From Deltaproteobacteria bacterium RIFOXYD12_FULL_56_24 (GTDB lineage Bacteria; Desulfobacterota; Desulfobulbia; Desulfobulbales; Desulfurivibrionaceae): a DNA stretch of 44,065 nt. A model generated the notes under the pieces. It was not told the origin of the DNA. It ran no database searches and saw only the letters and a program-made list of their open reading frames with translations. This document shows positions 18,007 to 26,445 of the stretch, in pieces (position 1 is the stretch's first letter; each line of letters begins with the position of its first letter). The stretch spans positions 1 to 44,065 of the forward strand of contig MGTD01000049.1 in NCBI GenBank assembly GCA_001799285.1, read 5' to 3'. Both the position numbers and the translations under genes were made by a program.

Positions 18007-18473
18007 TTCAGTTTGCCCAGCTTGACAAGCTGCTTGCCTTGGGACGGGCCAATTCTCTCTGGCCCATGACCTTCGGCCTTGCCTGCTGCGCCATCGAGAT
18101 GATGGCTACCGGCGCCTCCCGCTTTGATCTGGCTCGTTTCGGCGCCGAGGTGTTCCGACCCTCTCCCCGCCAGTGCGATGTGATGATTGTCGCCGGCACC
18201 ATCAGCAAAAAGATGGCCCCGGCCGTGGAAACCTTGTACGACCAGATGCCCGAACCAAAATGGGTCATTGCCATGGGCAACTGCGCCATCTCCGGCGGTC
18301 CCTTTGTTTTTGAAGGCCAGTACGGCATTGTCGAGGGCGCGGACAAACTGTTTCCGGTGGATGTCTTTATCCCCGGCTGCCCGCCGCGCCCCGAAGCCTT
18401 GATCGAGGGGATTTTAGAGCTTGAGGAAAAGGTGACTGGTTCCCGCAGATGGCCAAGAGTGGAGGTGGGCTGA
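17976..18473 (+). CDS. nuoB: Complex I subunit NuoB
   Basis: The 165-residue hydrophilic subunit holds the terminal 4Fe-4S cluster N2, which passes electrons to quinone. Ligands are in GLACCAIEM, the [14 protein letters not shown] segment, [11 protein letters not shown] and [10 protein letters not shown]. It starts at GTG 17976 within the nuoA coding sequence, typical of coupled nuo genes. All four Cys ligands are present, so the quinone end of the complex should work. Confidence 0.95.
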   Translation: MGTQNIQPAIVQFAQLDKLLALGRANSLWPMTFGLACCAIEMMATGASRFDLARFGAEVFRPSPRQCDVMIVAGTISKKMAPAVETLYDQMPEPKWVIAMGNCAISGGPFVFEGQYGIVEGADKLFPVDVFIPGCPPRPEALIEGILELEEKVTGSRRWPRVEVG

Positions 18474-18475
18474 TC

Positions 18476-19048
18476 ATGAATGGTGGTGCGATCAAAGAGA
18501 AACTAGCCGCCGGCGGGGTTCTGGCAGTTAACGAAACCGAGTATGCCCGCAAAGGCTTTGCCCTGGACATGCAGGTCGCCCCAGAGCAGCTGCTCGCCGC
18601 AATCTCGGTGCTGGATGCGGCAGGATTTTTTATCGAGGCCATAACCGGAGTGGACTGGTTGGGCGAGCAGGCCGCCCTGCGCAAGGAAGCGGAGACAAAA
18701 GCGGCGACCGCAGCCAAGGCGAAAGCCGAGGCCGCTGTTGCGGCCGGAGAAGAGCCGCCCCCCATCGAGCCGGCTACCGAACAGGGCGAGCTTGCCGAAG
18801 ACGCGCTGGAGGCGGTGTATGATTTCAATCACTACGAGGCGCTCTGCCGGGTGACGATCAGAACCAGGGTGCCTAGGAGCAAACCGGAGGTTCCCACAAT
18901 TTCGTCGATCTATCCCGGCGCCAACTGGCATGAGCGGGAAACCCATGATTTCTTCGGGATCACCTTTGTCGGTCATCCCTGTCTCGTGCCGTTGCTGCTG
19001 CCGGAAGATGCCGATTTTCATCCCCTGCTGAAGGATTTCCTCCCATGA
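18476..19048 (+). CDS. nuoC: Complex I subunit NuoC, with Ala/Glu-rich insert
   Basis: The 190-residue peripheral subunit ends with the family signature [33 protein letters not shown] lies 10 nt before ATG 18476. Between GVDWLGEQ (near residue 62) and [11 protein letters not shown] (near residue 117) there is an unusually long charged stretch rich in Ala, Lys and Glu ([20 protein letters not shown], then [13 protein letters not shown]). It replaces the short loop usual there, and I would expect it to be solvent-exposed and flexible or helical. The stop overlaps nuoD as ATGA. Confidence 0.92.
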   Translation: MNGGAIKEKLAAGGVLAVNETEYARKGFALDMQVAPEQLLAAISVLDAAGFFIEAITGVDWLGEQAALRKEAETKAATAAKAKAEAAVAAGEEPPPIEPATEQGELAEDALEAVYDFNHYEALCRVTIRTRVPRSKPEVPTISSIYPGANWHERETHDFFGITFVGHPCLVPLLLPEDADFHPLLKDFLP

Positions 19049-20163
19049 GCGCTTTGATCCAAAGTCAAGCCAATGAAACTTTTGTCTTAAACCTTGGTCC
19101 GCAGCATCCTGCCACCCATGGGGTTTTGCGGGTCAAGCTGACCATGGACGGCGAGTACATCGTCGAGGCGGAGCCGGTCTTGGGCTACATCCACCGCATG
19201 CACGAGAAGATGGGGGAGAACCGCACCTGGGCTCAGTTTCTGCCCAACACCGGGCGGATGGACTATCTCCATGCCCTGGCCTTCAACCATGGCTATGTCG
19301 CTCTGGTGGAGCGGGCAGCCGGCATAACGGTGCCGGAGCGGGCTGAATACCTCAGGGTGATCACCACCGAGCTGAACCGGGTTTCCAGCCATCTCCTCTG
19401 GTTTGGCGCCTTTATCCTGGATCTGGGCGGCTTCTCCCCGTTGCTCTATGCCTTTGACGACAGGGAGCATATCCTGGACCTGTTGGAATCGGTGACCGGA
19501 TCCCGCCTCACCTATTGTTATTTCCGTTTCGGCGGGGTGTACAACGATATCGATGATAATTTTGTCCCCGGCGCTCGGGCTTTTATCAAGCGGCTGCGCG
19601 AGCGGATGCCCATGTACCATAATCTGGTGACCAAGAACATCATCCTGATGAAGCGACTCCAGGAGGTCGGGCCGATCTCCGCTGAGATGTGCCGCAAATA
19701 CGGGGCAACCGGGCCGGTTTGCCGGGGATCCGGGATCAATTTTGATGTGCGCAAGCATGAGCCATATTCCATTTATCCGGAAATGGACTTTGAGGTGCCG
19801 GTCTACGAGCAGGGCGATTCCATGGCCCGCTATATGGTGCGGATGGACGAGATCGAACAGAGTCTGCGCATTGTCGAACAGGCCCTGGACAAACTGCCAG
19901 AAGGCCCGGTGATGGCCGAGAAGGTGCCCAAGATCCTCAAACCTCCCAAAGGCGATTATTATCATGCCGTGGAAACGGCGCGCGGCTCATTCGGCGTACG
20001 GGCGGTCAGCGATGGTGGCAACATTCCCTACCGGTTGAAACTCCGTTCCCCAACCTTTTCCAATTTGAGTCTCTTTGGCGAGGCCTGTCGGGGCATGTTG
20101 CTGCCCGACGCCCTTGCCTTGATGGGCAGCCTGGATTTGGTTATCCCCGAGATAGACAGGTAA
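19045..20163 (+). CDS. nuoD: Complex I subunit NuoD
   Basis: The 372-residue 49-kDa-type subunit forms the quinone-binding cavity with NuoB. LNLGPQHPATHGVLRVKLTMDGE carries the conserved His residues at the quinone head, and GYIHRMHEKMGENRTWAQFLP, YLRVITTELNRVSSHLLWFG and the C-terminal SLDLVIPEIDR are typical. It is a stand-alone NuoD, not fused to NuoC. It overlaps nuoC by 4 nt. A palindromic repeat (20171) separates it from nuoH, exactly where nuoE, nuoF and nuoG stand in many other bacteria; those are absent. Confidence 0.96.
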   Translation: MSALIQSQANETFVLNLGPQHPATHGVLRVKLTMDGEYIVEAEPVLGYIHRMHEKMGENRTWAQFLPNTGRMDYLHALAFNHGYVALVERAAGITVPERAEYLRVITTELNRVSSHLLWFGAFILDLGGFSPLLYAFDDREHILDLLESVTGSRLTYCYFRFGGVYNDIDDNFVPGARAFIKRLRERMPMYHNLVTKNIILMKRLQEVGPISAEMCRKYGATGPVCRGSGINFDVRKHEPYSIYPEMDFEVPVYEQGDSMARYMVRMDEIEQSLRIVEQALDKLPEGPVMAEKVPKILKPPKGDYYHAVETARGSFGVRAVSDGGNIPYRLKLRSPTFSNLSLFGEACRGMLLPDALALMGSLDLVIPEIDR

Positions 20164-20170
20164 GGAGGGC

Positions 20171-20270
20171 GCGGCCACATGGCACCACATCTGCTTTGTC
20201 ATCGGCCTGCTCATGTGCAACAGCACACTTCGCAGACCTCTTTCGCGCATCTGCGGCACCCTGTGGCCGC
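20171..20270 (-). repeat. Palindromic dispersed element, copy B (nuoD-nuoH gap)
   Basis: The ends GCGGCCACATGG and, on the other strand, GCGGCCACAGGG form the outer stem. The 78-bp core differs from the core at 40923 at about eight positions, whereas the outer arms of the two copies are unlike each other. The element begins 8 bp after the nuoD stop. Confidence 0.8.
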
Positions 20271-20338
20271 TTATTCTTGGGCCAGCCTTTTTTGCAGGCT
20301 TTGCCGGGGAAATTGTAGCAGGGTAAAGGAGCTGGGTT

Positions 20339-21331
20339 ATGCATGTTGATCCTGAAATACTGCGGTTAGTGGCCTTCCTGGTTGGAGTGATCGCCTTCGC
20401 CGCCTTGAACGCCGCCTATCTCGTCTGGCTGGAACGGAAAGAGGCTGCGCATATCCAGCGGCGGATTGGGCCCAAGGAGGTCGGCCCATTCGGCCTGCTC
20501 CAGCCCCTGGTCGACGGCATCAAGCTGATGACCAAGCAGCTCATCGTTCCGGCCGGGGTTGATCCGGTGCTGTTCAAGATCGCCCCGATCCTGGTCATGG
20601 TTCCGGCGATCATGAGCTTTGTCGCCATTCCTTTCAGCGACACCCTGGTGGCGAGAAATCTTGATCTCGGCCTGCTGGTAATTTTTGCCTTTGCCTCGGT
20701 GAACGTCCTCGGCCTGCTTTTGGGGGCCTGGGGGTCGCGCAACAAATACGCGGTTATCTCCGCGGCCCGTGTGGTTTCTCAGAACGTGGCCTACGAGATT
20801 CCCATGCTGGTCACGGTGGTCACCCTGGTGATGATCAGCGGCACCATGAATCTCAGTGAGATTGTCGGCTTGCAGATGGGCGGCTTTTGGCACTGGAATA
20901 TCCTCAATCTTGCCGCCAGCCCCCTGATGCCGGTGGCTTTTTTGATCTTCTTTGTCTGCATGCTGGCGGAGACCAACCGGGCTCCCTTCGACATGGCCGA
21001 GGCGGAGAGCGAGCTGGTGGCCGGCGCTTTTACCGAGTATTCGGGCATGGGCTTCGGCGTCTTTTTCATGGGCGAGTATGCCAATATCGTCATCGGCGCC
21101 AGCGTGGCGACCATCCTTTTTCTGGGCGGCTGGGATTGCCCCTTTGGGCTTTTCCCCGGGGTGCATTGGTTCCTCATTAAGATGTATTTCCTGATCTTCA
21201 CCGTCATCTGGATCCGCTGGACCTTCCCCCGGACAACCTTTTACGGGCTGCTCAATCTTTCCTGGAAGATTTTGATCCCGATCTCTTTTGTTAACCTGAT
21301 TCTTACCAGTGCCATGTTGAAGGTGTTTTAA
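20339..21331 (+). CDS. nuoH: Complex I subunit NuoH
   Basis: The 330-residue membrane subunit has about eight hydrophobic segments and forms the quinone-chamber roof. Key loops are intact: the first cytoplasmic loop QRRIGPKEVGPFGLLQPLVDGIKLMTKQ and AETNRAPFDMAEAESELVAGAFTEYSG with its acidic residues. AGGAG lies about 9 nt before the ATG. The stop is followed after 2 nt by nuoI. Confidence 0.96.
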   Translation: MHVDPEILRLVAFLVGVIAFAALNAAYLVWLERKEAAHIQRRIGPKEVGPFGLLQPLVDGIKLMTKQLIVPAGVDPVLFKIAPILVMVPAIMSFVAIPFSDTLVARNLDLGLLVIFAFASVNVLGLLLGAWGSRNKYAVISAARVVSQNVAYEIPMLVTVVTLVMISGTMNLSEIVGLQMGGFWHWNILNLAASPLMPVAFLIFFVCMLAETNRAPFDMAEAESELVAGAFTEYSGMGFGVFFMGEYANIVIGASVATILFLGGWDCPFGLFPGVHWFLIKMYFLIFTVIWIRWTFPRTTFYGLLNLSWKILIPISFVNLILTSAMLKVF

Positions 21332-21333
21332 CC

Positions 21334-21786
21334 ATGAGCGACTATCTGAAAGAGATTATCAGCGGGACCTGGAGCCTGTTCGTCGGCCTGGGGATTACCA
21401 TCCGGTACTTTTTTCAGCCGGTGGTGACGGTGCAGTATCCGCACCAGACTCTGCCCATGACCCCGCGCTTCCGGGGGCATACCGAGTTGGTTCCCGATCC
21501 GGAAAGCGGCGGACCGCTGTGCATCGTCTGCGGCATGTGCGAGAAGGCCTGTCCCTCGAACTGCATCACGGTGCGGGGCGAAAAGCGCGAAGGGGTCAAG
21601 GGCAAGGTGCTGACCGAGTACACCCTGGATTTCACCAGGTGCAGCCTTTGCGGCCTGTGCGTGGAGAGCTGCCCCGTCACTCCCACCAAGGCGATCACCT
21701 TTTCCAGGGATTACAATCTCGCGGGCGTCAGCAAAGAAGCGTACATCTTTGATCTCAAAAAACGTCTGGAGGCAGAGAACCGATGA
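21334..21786 (+). CDS. nuoI: Complex I subunit NuoI (2x[4Fe-4S])
   Basis: The 150-residue ferredoxin-like subunit carries clusters N6a and N6b. The two motifs are CIVCGMCEKACPSNC near residue 63 and CSLCGLCVESCP near residue 105. It passes electrons from the donor side to NuoB. In complexes lacking NuoEFG this subunit is a plausible docking point for ferredoxin or another donor. It overlaps nuoJ by 4 nt. Confidence 0.95.
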   Translation: MSDYLKEIISGTWSLFVGLGITIRYFFQPVVTVQYPHQTLPMTPRFRGHTELVPDPESGGPLCIVCGMCEKACPSNCITVRGEKREGVKGKVLTEYTLDFTRCSLCGLCVESCPVTPTKAITFSRDYNLAGVSKEAYIFDLKKRLEAENR

Positions 21787-22310
21787 TCTCCCTGTTCAGC
21801 GCAGAAGGCCTTGCCGGTCTCTTGTTTCTCGGCTTCATAGGGCTGACCCTGGCCGGGGCCATTATTGCCACCTCCGCCTGCAGCCTGATCCGCAGCGTGG
21901 CCGGGCTGGCCCTTTGTTTTCTCGGGGTGGCCGGGCTCTACTACTATCTCAACAGCCCCTTTGTCGCCTTGATGCAGATCCTGATCTATGTGGGGGCCGT
22001 CTGCGTCACCATCATCTTTGCCGTGATGCTGGCGGAATCTTCGGAGCTTAAGCGGGTGACCCGGCGCAACGTGCTGGTCGGCCCTCTGGCCTTTCTGGCC
22101 AGTGGCCTTCTGGTCTGGGGTCTGGTGGGGTTGGCTTGGAAAACCCAATGGCATCCTGCCATTTTTTATGTGGATAACTGGGGGACGGTTGAGAACCTTG
22201 GCCAGTCCTTGCTTACCATCTACAGCATGAGCTTTGAGCTTATTTCCGTGGTTTTGCTGGTGGCGGTGGTCGGCTCGCTGGTCCTGGCCCGGCAGGGGAG
22301 GGATAAATGA
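21783..22310 (+). CDS. nuoJ: Complex I subunit NuoJ
   Basis: The 175-residue membrane protein has five hydrophobic segments. The segment LMQILIYVGAVCVTIIFAVML holds the conserved TM3 pi-bulge region (YVGAV) that moves during catalysis. It overlaps both nuoI and nuoK by 4 nt (ATGA junctions), which implies coupled translation. Confidence 0.93.
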   Translation: MISLFSAEGLAGLLFLGFIGLTLAGAIIATSACSLIRSVAGLALCFLGVAGLYYYLNSPFVALMQILIYVGAVCVTIIFAVMLAESSELKRVTRRNVLVGPLAFLASGLLVWGLVGLAWKTQWHPAIFYVDNWGTVENLGQSLLTIYSMSFELISVVLLVAVVGSLVLARQGRDK

Positions 22311-22636
22311 TGGATATTCTTGGGCTTGGCAACAGCCTGCACACTTATCTGGTGATCGCCGCCCTGCTCTTCGGTATCGGCATCTACGGTCTGGTCCAGC
22401 GCCAGACTTTCATCGGCATGCTGATCTCTGCGGAACTGATCTTAAGTGGGGCATCGCTTAATTTCATGGCCTTTAACCATTTTCTGGCGCCCGATCCCAC
22501 GGTGGGCCAGCTTTTTACCCTGTTCATCATGGCCATTGCCGCTGCTGAGGCGGCCATTGCCCTGAGCATAATCATTGCCGTCTATCGGAACTACAAATCC
22601 ATTGACACCGAAGATGTCACGGATCTGCAAGGCTAG
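22307..22636 (+). CDS. nuoK: Complex I subunit NuoK
   Basis: The 109-residue subunit has three membrane segments. Conserved Glu residues appear in TM2 (GMLISAELILSGASLN) and TM3 (IAAAEAAIALSIIIAVYR); these are part of the proton path. Two ATG codons stand in tandem at the start (22307, 22310); the first overlaps nuoJ. The stop is 7 bp before a palindromic repeat. Confidence 0.94.
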   Translation: MMDILGLGNSLHTYLVIAALLFGIGIYGLVQRQTFIGMLISAELILSGASLNFMAFNHFLAPDPTVGQLFTLFIMAIAAAEAAIALSIIIAVYRNYKSIDTEDVTDLQG

Positions 22637-22643
22637 AAAGGAA

Positions 22644-22749
22644 GTAACTATTCAGCAGCACCGCATCTGCGTTGTTATCAGCCTGCTCATGGGCACCAGC
22701 ACACTTCGCAGGCTTCTGCCTAGCAGCTACGGCACTGCTGAATAGTTAC
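22644..22749 (-). repeat. Palindromic dispersed element, copy C (within the nuo operon)
   Basis: GTAACTATTCAGCAG (22644-22658) and CTGCTGAATAGTTAC (22735-22749) are a perfect 15-bp terminal inverted repeat. An inner stem AGCCTGC/GCAGGCT is also perfect, and the core matches the 40923 copy. It lies between nuoK and the next antiporter gene, 60 bp before that gene's start. Confidence 0.85.
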
Positions 22750-22809
22750 GGTTTGGGTTGTTTTTGTTCGTTTCCGGCCTTGAGCTGGATAGTTACGAAA
22801 GGAAAGAAC

Positions 22810-24315
22810 ATGGATACTATTTTTTCCGTAAAACCGCTGCTCGCCATCCTGACGGCTCTGGCCGGGGCAGTTCTGGTGATGCTCTCCGGGCGCAAGCCCA
22901 ATATTAGGGAGTCGTGGTCATTTATCGCGGCGGTGACAATGTTTGGCATCATCGCCTCGATGATCACCACCGTTGCCCCGGCGCCTTTGGGCGAGGGCAA
23001 AACCATCGTCTGCCAGCTGTTTCGGCTCCTGCCGGGGGTCTCCATCACTTTGCGGGTTGACGCCTTTTCCATGATCTTCGCCGTGGTCGCCTCCTTCCTT
23101 TGGATCTTGGCGGTTTTTTATTCCGCCGGCTATATGCGGGGGCTCAATGAGCATGCGCAGACCAGGTTCAACGCCTGTTTCGCCCTGTCCCTGTTCGGCG
23201 CCATCGGCGTGGCTTTTTCCGATAATCTGTTCACCCTCTATCTCTTTTACGAGATCGTCAGCGTCTGTACTTATCCGCTGGTTGCCCATCATCAGGACGA
23301 AGAGGGGTACGAGGGGGCCAAGAAGTACATCGTCTATCTTACCACCACGGCCAAGGGGTTGGTGTTGCCGGCCATGATTCTCATCTATGTGCTCACCGGT
23401 ACCCTGGATTTTGCCGACAACATCCGCACCGGCATTTTCTCCGATGGCATCGTTGATGCCCATGGCGCTCTTGTGACGATGCTCTACATCTTCTGCCTCC
23501 TCGGTTTCGCCAAGAACGGCATCATGCCCTTCCACAACTGGCTCCCAGGGGCCATGGTGGCTCCGACCCCGGTCTCCGCTCTGCTCCATGCGGTGGCCGT
23601 GGTCAAGGTCGGCGTCTTCTGCACGACCAGGGTCATGCTCTATGTTTTCGGCACCGACCTGATGCATGGTTTAAATCTCGGTATTCCCACCGCCTATTTT
23701 GTCTCCTTCACTATTCTGGTGGCCTCAATCATCGCCCTGACCAAGGATAATCTCAAGGCGCGGCTCGCCTATTCCACGGTGAGCCAGCTTTCTTACATCA
23801 TCCTCGGCGTGGCCCTTCTTACCCCCAGTGGTATTCAGGGTGGGCTGGTGCATATCGCCAACCATGCCTTCGCCAAGATCACCCTCTTTTTCTGCGCCGG
23901 GGCGATCTATGTGGCGACCCATAAAAAAACCATTTCCGAGATGAGCGGCCTGGGGCGGACCATGCCCTTCACCTTTGCCGCCTTTGCCATTGCCTCGCTT
24001 TCCATGATCGGCGCACCTCCGGTGGCCGGTTTTGTCACCAAGTGGAAGCTCCTGGTCGGGACCATGGAAATGGAGTCCCACTATATCGGTATCCTGCTGG
24101 TTCTCTTGGCCAGCACCCTGCTGAATGTGGCGTACTTCGCGCCAGTGACCTATCGGGCCTTTTTCGGTAAACGTCCGGAGGGTGAGGTCTATGCAGGGAT
24201 CAAGGAGGCGCCCCTGACCATGGTGGTGCCTTTGATGATTGCCGCGATCATCTCGGTGGTCATCGGGATCTACCCTGATTTTATGATGAACTTTGTCAAG
24301 GCGGTGACGGGATGA
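22810..24315 (+). CDS. Extra antiporter-like complex I subunit (MrpD/NuoM type)
   Basis: The 501-residue protein has about 14 hydrophobic segments and the proton-translocation module shared by NuoL, NuoM, NuoN and MrpD. Visible are the TM5 Glu in LYLFYEIVSVCTYPLVAHHQD, the TM7-TM8 segment FAKNGIMPFHNWLPGAMVAPTPVSALLHAVAVVKVGVF and the later Lys in FVTKWKLL. There is no C-terminal lateral-helix extension, so it is not NuoL. I chose ATG 22810 (MDTIFSVKPL) with AGGAAAG before it; the open frame upstream is translated palindromic repeat. As a fourth antiporter-like subunit in the operon it may raise the proton or sodium stoichiometry, or serve a branch of its own. Confidence 0.85.
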   Translation: MDTIFSVKPLLAILTALAGAVLVMLSGRKPNIRESWSFIAAVTMFGIIASMITTVAPAPLGEGKTIVCQLFRLLPGVSITLRVDAFSMIFAVVASFLWILAVFYSAGYMRGLNEHAQTRFNACFALSLFGAIGVAFSDNLFTLYLFYEIVSVCTYPLVAHHQDEEGYEGAKKYIVYLTTTAKGLVLPAMILIYVLTGTLDFADNIRTGIFSDGIVDAHGALVTMLYIFCLLGFAKNGIMPFHNWLPGAMVAPTPVSALLHAVAVVKVGVFCTTRVMLYVFGTDLMHGLNLGIPTAYFVSFTILVASIIALTKDNLKARLAYSTVSQLSYIILGVALLTPSGIQGGLVHIANHAFAKITLFFCAGAIYVATHKKTISEMSGLGRTMPFTFAAFAIASLSMIGAPPVAGFVTKWKLLVGTMEMESHYIGILLVLLASTLLNVAYFAPVTYRAFFGKRPEGEVYAGIKEAPLTMVVPLMIAAIISVVIGIYPDFMMNFVKAVTG

Positions 24316-24563
24316 TAGTGAAACTTATTGATTTTTTGCGTGATCGGCTGCCGCTGGTCATCCGCCTCTCCTATGTCGGGCTGGCGCTTCTGGTGGTCTG
24401 GGACGTCCTTTTTGTTTCCAAGGAACATGCCCATACCGCAGTCGAGCATATTCCGGGTTTCTGGGCAGTCTTCGGCTTTGTCGCCTGTGTGGTGATCATC
24501 ATTGTTTCCAAGTGGTATGGTCACTTAGGCATCATGACCCGTGAGGATTACTATGATAACTGA
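24312..24563 (+). CDS. Small two-helix membrane protein of the complex I operon
   Basis: The 83-residue protein has two hydrophobic segments (VIRLSYVGLALLVVWDVLFV and FWAVFGFVACVVIIIVSKW) separated by a charged His-containing loop SKEHAHTAVEH, and ends in the polar tail GHLGIMTREDYYDN. It overlaps the previous gene as ATGA and the next by 11 nt, so it must be co-translated with two antiporter subunits. I do not recognise it as a standard complex I subunit. It may be an accessory or assembly subunit of this variant complex. Confidence 0.8.
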   Translation: MIVKLIDFLRDRLPLVIRLSYVGLALLVVWDVLFVSKEHAHTAVEHIPGFWAVFGFVACVVIIIVSKWYGHLGIMTREDYYDN

Positions 24564-26349
24564 TTTATGGCTGCATCCAGCGCTGATTCTCATTGTCGGC
24601 GCTTTTATCCTGCCCTTTCTGCCGAAATGGCTTAAGCGGCCTTATCTGGTCATTGTTCCGACCCTGGCCTTTTTGTCGGTGCTGTCCATGCAGGGGCAAC
24701 ACGGCATTTACGGGGTAGTTCGCTTTCTCGATTGGGATCTCACCTTCGGCCGGGTGGATAACCTCAGTATGGTCTTTGCCTACATCATGACCCTGATGTG
24801 CATCATCGGCACTATCTATGGGCTGCATGTGGAGGAGGATTTTCAGCATATCGCGGCCTGGCTCTATGTCGCCGGCTCGCTGGGGGTTATTTTCTGCGGC
24901 GATTATCTGGTGCTCTTTCTTTTCTGGGAGTTGATGGCCTTTGCTTCGGTTTTTCTGGTTTGGTTCCGCAGGCGGCCCGAATCCCTGGCGGTCGGCTACC
25001 GGTATCTGCTGGTGCATACCGCTGGCGGCCTTGCCTTGCTGGCCGGGCTTATTCTTCGCTACCAGGCCACCGGCGGCGATCTCTCCTTCGGTCCCATCGG
25101 TGTGGGTAGCCCGAGTCTTTCTACCTATCTGATTCTGATCGGCTTTCTCTTGAATGCCGCAGTGCCGCCTTTCCATGCCTGGCTGCCGGACGCTTACGGA
25201 GAAGCAACCGTGAGCGGCGCTGTCTTCATGTGCGCCTTCACCACTAAAACTGCGGTCTACGCCTTGGCCCGGGCCTTTGCCGGGATGGAGATCCTGGTGC
25301 CGTTGGGGGTCTGCATGGCCCTTTACGGGGTAGTTTACGCGGTGCTGGAAAACGATGCCCGGCGGCTCTTGGCCTACCACATCATCAGTCAGGTCGGCTA
25401 TATGGTGGCCGGGGTCGGGATCGGCACCGAGCTTGCCATCAACGGTACCTGCGCCCATGCCTTTGCCCACATCCTTTATAAAGGACTGCTGTTCATGGGC
25501 TGCGGCTCGGTGCTGCACATGACCGGCAAAAGCAAGTTCTCAGAGTTGGGCGGCTTGTACAAGAAGATGCCAATGGCCTTTGTCTTCACCATGATCGGGG
25601 GGCTTTCCATCTCCGCCTTCCCGCTTTTTTCCGGTTTTGTCAGCAAGGCGATGATCGTGGCGGCGGGCTTTGAGGTCCACAATTACTGGGCCGCCTTCCT
25701 TCTGACCCTGGCCTCGGCCGGAACCTTTCTCCATACAGGGTTGAAGGTCCCTTATTTTATCTGGTTCGGCAAAAACAACTGCAGCCAGGAGACCTGGGCC
25801 AAGGCTGCGGATCCGCCATGGAACATGCAGCTGGGCATGGCTATTGCCGCCTTTCTCTGCATCCTGATCGGCAGCTACACCCCTTATCTCTACAACATGC
25901 TGCCGTATCCGCAGATTGCCGCAGGCTACCATCCATACAATACCTATCATCTCTCAGAGACCTTGCAGATCCTCCTGTTCACCGCGCTGGGTTTTTTCCT
26001 GCTTATCAAGAAACTGGCCCCGGAGCCAACGATCAGCATCGACTTGGACTGGTTCTATCGCATGGGCGGTCGCGGCTTTTACTGGTTGGCCAAGAAGCCC
26101 ATCCAGTGGGCGGACAGCTGCGTCAGTGAAGGATATCGTTATCTTGGCCTGATCCCGCTGATGACCACGGCCCAATTCTGGTCCTGGTTTGACTGGCATG
26201 CCATCGACGGAGTGGTGGACGGCCTGGCTAAAACAGTGCGCGGCGTCGGCTCCCTGGTCAGGCGGGCGCAGAGCGGTCAATTGCAGTACAACATTTTTTA
26301 TGCGGTATCCATTGTTGCGGTAGCGCTTGTTTTATACGTGTTTGCCTAA
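24553..26349 (+). CDS. nuoL: NuoL-like proton-translocating subunit
   Basis: The 598-residue polytopic protein has the antiporter module, with LFLFWELMAFASVFLVWFRRR (TM5 Glu), AAVPPFHAWLPDAYGEATVSGAVFMCAFTTKTAVYAL (Lys of TM7/8) and SGFVSKAMIV. After about residue 500 a further region follows, ending in an amphipathic stretch and one last membrane helix (YAVSIVAVALVLYVF). This resembles the lateral helix plus final TM of NuoL, so I assign the NuoL role here. Sequence elsewhere is closer to the MrpD type, and the gene symbol is therefore tentative. ATG 24553 has GAGG 5-6 nt upstream and overlaps the small gene. Confidence 0.83.
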   Translation: MITDLWLHPALILIVGAFILPFLPKWLKRPYLVIVPTLAFLSVLSMQGQHGIYGVVRFLDWDLTFGRVDNLSMVFAYIMTLMCIIGTIYGLHVEEDFQHIAAWLYVAGSLGVIFCGDYLVLFLFWELMAFASVFLVWFRRRPESLAVGYRYLLVHTAGGLALLAGLILRYQATGGDLSFGPIGVGSPSLSTYLILIGFLLNAAVPPFHAWLPDAYGEATVSGAVFMCAFTTKTAVYALARAFAGMEILVPLGVCMALYGVVYAVLENDARRLLAYHIISQVGYMVAGVGIGTELAINGTCAHAFAHILYKGLLFMGCGSVLHMTGKSKFSELGGLYKKMPMAFVFTMIGGLSISAFPLFSGFVSKAMIVAAGFEVHNYWAAFLLTLASAGTFLHTGLKVPYFIWFGKNNCSQETWAKAADPPWNMQLGMAIAAFLCILIGSYTPYLYNMLPYPQIAAGYHPYNTYHLSETLQILLFTALGFFLLIKKLAPEPTISIDLDWFYRMGGRGFYWLAKKPIQWADSCVSEGYRYLGLIPLMTTAQFWSWFDWHAIDGVVDGLAKTVRGVGSLVRRAQSGQLQYNIFYAVSIVAVALVLYVFA

Positions 26350-26361
26350 GTTGGAGGGCAA

Positions 26362-26413
26362 TAGTCTGTAGTCTGTCAGACTGTTAGCTAAACAGCTAAA
26401 TACCTACAGACTA
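26362..26413. repeat. Inverted repeat in the nuoL-nuoM gap
   Basis: TAGTCTGTAG (26362-26371) and CTACAGACTA (26404-26413) are perfect inverted repeats. Between them lie a shorter GTCTGTCAGAC palindrome and TTAGCTAAACAGCTAA. The T run of a terminator is absent, so it more likely reflects a decayed intergenic repeat. Confidence 0.6.
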
Positions 26414-26445
26414 AGTAACCTGTCTTATCTATAAGGATAATGGGA

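Noticed and set aside
22672-22809. N-terminal extension of the extra antiporter gene
   Set aside because: It translates the palindromic element at 22644-22749; the ATG at 22810 has a good ribosome site.
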